DNA of 35,029 nt from Planctomycetota bacterium (GTDB taxonomy: Bacteria; Planctomycetota; UBA11346): positions 1-35,029 of the forward strand of contig JANQLF010000171.1 of the NCBI GenBank assembly GCA_028280785.1, read 5' to 3'. The stretch's first letter is position 1, and each line of letters opens with the position of its first letter. Shown here one piece after another: positions 33,119-35,029 of this stretch. The position numbers and the translations under genes are program-made. Under the pieces are notes generated by a model. The model made no database searches. It was not told the DNA's origin and worked only from the letters and a program-made list of their open reading frames with translations.

Positions 33119-34237
33119 CTAATCGAAATGATTTATGACATCTAAATACTTATCGAAAATAATTTGTTCACTGTATTCTCGCTCCATCTTTAAACGACTC
33201 ATTTCTCCCATTTTACGCCTTTGATTTGGCGATAACTCTATGAATGCGAGCATTGCCCTAACCAAATCTTTACTGCTTTGAATTGCACAAATAAATCCGT
33301 TTTGCCCGTCGTCCACAACATCTCGACAACCCACGTTATCTGTTGTAATTATTGGTTTAGACATGGCCGCGGATTCCAATAATGAACGCGGCGTACCCTC
33401 TCTATAATACGAAGGCAATACAACACAATCATATTGAGAAATTATAGACTGAACATCATCTGAAACACCCAGGTATTGAACCAAACCGCTATGCTCCCAT
33501 TCATCAATTTTGGCCTGAGGCACAGCGCTAGGATTCTCGCAATCCATAAATCCAAGCAAAGAAAATTCTATATTGGGGAAATCCTCTTTAATAATAGCAG
33601 CTGCGTCAACAAATTCCTGAATGCCCTTACTCCATAACATACGTCCAAGTAATAGAAATTTCAATTTGCCGGAATCTTTCTTTTCAAAATTACAGGGCTT
33701 GAAACGCTCTAGATCGACTCCTGAACCCGGCAGTATAGAACAAGTATGTTTGGATACCAAATAATTACTAACAAATAGATGATGGTCTTCATTGTTTTGG
33801 AAAAAGACCCATTTTGAAAATCGCTGGGATATTAAATACAAAAATTTACCTACAAAATATTTAAAATTCCTCTTTTCAAAAAGTGTTCCGAGACCTGCGA
33901 TATTATTAATGCATTTAATCCCAAAAAATGGCGCAATCAAAGATCCGTAAACATTTGGCTTAATCGAAAACTGTAATGCGAAATCTGGCTTCAACTGACG
34001 ATAAGCCGTCAACAATCCCACAAAAGACGCAAGTTCGTTAACAGGATTTACGCTATCACCCTTCATTGGAATGGGAAAGTGCTCAAAACCTTCGTCTATC
34101 AATCTTTGCGAATACTCATCCAGTGGAGCAACAGCAATGACTTTAAAACCCAAAGACCTGAGAAGGGACATTAATTTCAATCTGTAATTGAAAAGTGCCC
34201 AAGATGAATTGGCTACAAATGCTACCGTTTTGGTCAT
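33119..34237 (-). CDS. GT4 family glycosyltransferase
   Basis: This cytoplasmic GT-B glycosyltransferase builds a polyprenyl-linked or surface glycan. The N-terminal half has VAFVANSSWALFNYRLKLMSLL and the IKPNVYGSLIAPFFGI region. The C-terminal nucleotide-sugar domain has FLLLGRMLWSKGIQEFVDAA and the EX7E-type motif REGTPRSLLESAAMSKPIITTD with GCRDVV. It resembles the PglA/CapM group. I choose the ATG at 34237 because AGGTGG lies six bases upstream; the ATG at 34243 directly abuts that site. The sugar donor is not predictable. Confidence 0.85.
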   Translation of the reverse strand: MTKTVAFVANSSWALFNYRLKLMSLLRSLGFKVIAVAPLDEYSQRLIDEGFEHFPIPMKGDSVNPVNELASFVGLLTAYRQLKPDFALQFSIKPNVYGSLIAPFFGIKCINNIAGLGTLFEKRNFKYFVGKFLYLISQRFSKWVFFQNNEDHHLFVSNYLVSKHTCSILPGSGVDLERFKPCNFEKKDSGKLKFLLLGRMLWSKGIQEFVDAAAIIKEDFPNIEFSLLGFMDCENPSAVPQAKIDEWEHSGLVQYLGVSDDVQSIISQYDCVVLPSYYREGTPRSLLESAAMSKPIITTDNVGCRDVVDDGQNGFICAIQSSKDLVRAMLAFIELSPNQRRKMGEMSRLKMEREYSEQIIFDKYLDVINHFD

Positions 34238-34373
34238 TTCCATCCACCTGCGTGACTATATAGAAATTACACACGATCTCGTAAAATCAAGCCAACACTA
34301 TATTTGAAAGTACACCGATTATTAATATACCCGAAGTGCTTCGTCAGAGCCAGCACCTGCAATCTAATAATAT

Positions 34374-35029
34374 TTAAATGCAACCCCATATCTTATCTTT
34401 TATCAGAACAACAGTCTTTTCGTATTCATCGTCTGTATTGATATCAATTTTAGAATTAGATACGTAATTTAAATTGTTATTTTGTTCGTGTCTGATTTTT
34501 ATAAATTCCGCAGTCTCTTTTCCCGCCTTTATTCTTTCCTCATTGCGCTGTATCGCCACTTCTACTGGCACTTTTAAATTTGTAATTATATCAGGAATAG
34601 GCATTTCATCATACAGCTTGTTTTCCCATTTGCTCAAAAAACGCTTAACTCCTCTATGGTTCTCTGGAATCAATCGCTTACTATCCATTACACCGATATC
34701 TTCTGACTTGTAACGGTCACAAATAACAATTGCGCCACGTTCCACATATCCACGACAACGCTTCATCAATACGCTTCTATCATACGCCAAGGCCCAATAG
34801 CGAAATACATACATTAAGGACTTCTTGCCGTCTACATTCACGCTTTGCTTAATGCCATCGTCTGACTTGAATATTCTAGAAATTTTTATACATAAATTTA
34901 AAGGCATTGTTAAAATTGCCGAGGGTGGCTTGCCAAAATGTGCATCTCGAATAGTAAAATTTTTTCCAAGCCACTTATGAACCTCTCCTCCAATCGTTGA
35001 CTTCCCAGTGGCATCAAGTCCAGTTATAG
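34374..35029 (-). CDS. Thymidylate kinase-like P-loop kinase (5' end beyond window)
   Basis: The frame continues past the ATG at 34907 to the window edge, where a Walker A motif is visible (ITGLDATGKSTIGGEV, about 35025-34980). The ATG is therefore internal and the gene is cut by the window. About 218 residues are seen. DRY in AIVICDRYKSEDIG and the RNEERIKAGKE stretch match the thymidylate kinase fold (DR motif and Arg-rich lid). Such kinase-like proteins occur in polysaccharide clusters with unknown substrates; true dTMP kinase or another nucleotide kinase are both possible. A 130-bp AT-rich gap follows before the GT4 gene. Confidence 0.7.
   Translation of the reverse strand, partial: ITGLDATGKSTIGGEVHKWLGKNFTIRDAHFGKPPSAILTMPLNLCIKISRIFKSDDGIKQSVNVDGKKSLMYVFRYWALAYDRSVLMKRCRGYVERGAIVICDRYKSEDIGVMDSKRLIPENHRGVKRFLSKWENKLYDEMPIPDIITNLKVPVEVAIQRNEERIKAGKETAEFIKIRHEQNNNLNYVSNSKIDINTDDEYEKTVVLIKDKIWGCI

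Noticed and set aside
34374-34907. Kinase as a complete 177-residue protein
   Set aside because: The frame stays open to the window edge and the Walker A motif lies upstream of that ATG, so it is a partial gene.

Overview
The window is an AT-rich bacterial chromosome segment of 35 kb. It looks like a Gram-negative-type organism: proteins carry Sec signal peptides and the right flank is an envelope-polysaccharide cluster. The lineage cannot be fixed from sequence alone. The short S21 protein with a YYDKPSERKRR tail, and an Mfd about 90 residues shorter than the E. coli protein, remind me of the Planctomycetes/Verrucomicrobia/Lentisphaerae group more than of Proteobacteria. This is a weak inference. 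I see no tRNA, rRNA, transposase or CRISPR array.

Left flank (1-3162): probable defence genes. The end of an unidentified gene overlaps a Shedu-like (DUF4263) nuclease by 4 bp on the + strand. Facing it is a minus-strand pair of HEPN proteins, one with an Abi_C-type C-terminus. The two HEPN genes lie in the same reading frame, separated only by a TAG, ten codons and a TAA.

Central locus (3289-19327, minus strand, about 16 kb) is the most unusual part. It reads as one operon of four genes: (1) a secreted fibre with YadA-like head repeats, VPSQNAVK repeats and a polyglycine C-terminus; (2) a 2663-residue exported protein with cadherin/VCBS-like, InlB-like and Calx-beta domains that ends in the first half of an RHS/YD-repeat shell; (3) a 1727-residue protein with its own signal peptide that continues the YD shell, ends it with the RHS core motif and carries an unrecognised C-terminal effector; (4) a 137-residue probable immunity protein. 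A shell split over two polypeptides recalls the TcB/TcC cocoon of Tc toxins, but here all parts appear to be Sec-exported. A terminator-like hairpin sits in the leader of the first gene.

Housekeeping block (19821-25853, plus strand): PilZ protein, mfd, rpsU with a strong terminator, birA and hflX, the last two overlapping by 8 bp.

Right flank (25850-35029): envelope glycan genes. A polyprenyl-phosphate sugar transferase follows hflX with a 4-bp overlap and converges on a minus-strand operon: a HAD-UbiA fusion, a DprE1-like oxidase, a DprE2-like reductase and an SMR-type half flippase. All three junctions of this operon are GTGA overlaps. The set matches the DPPR synthase/DprE1/DprE2 route to polyprenyl-phosphate D-arabinofuranose, known from mycobacteria and from D-arabinose pilin glycosylation in Pseudomonas aeruginosa. 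Upstream on the same strand lie a GT-C membrane glycosyltransferase, a GT4 glycosyltransferase and a P-loop thymidylate-kinase-like gene cut by the window edge.
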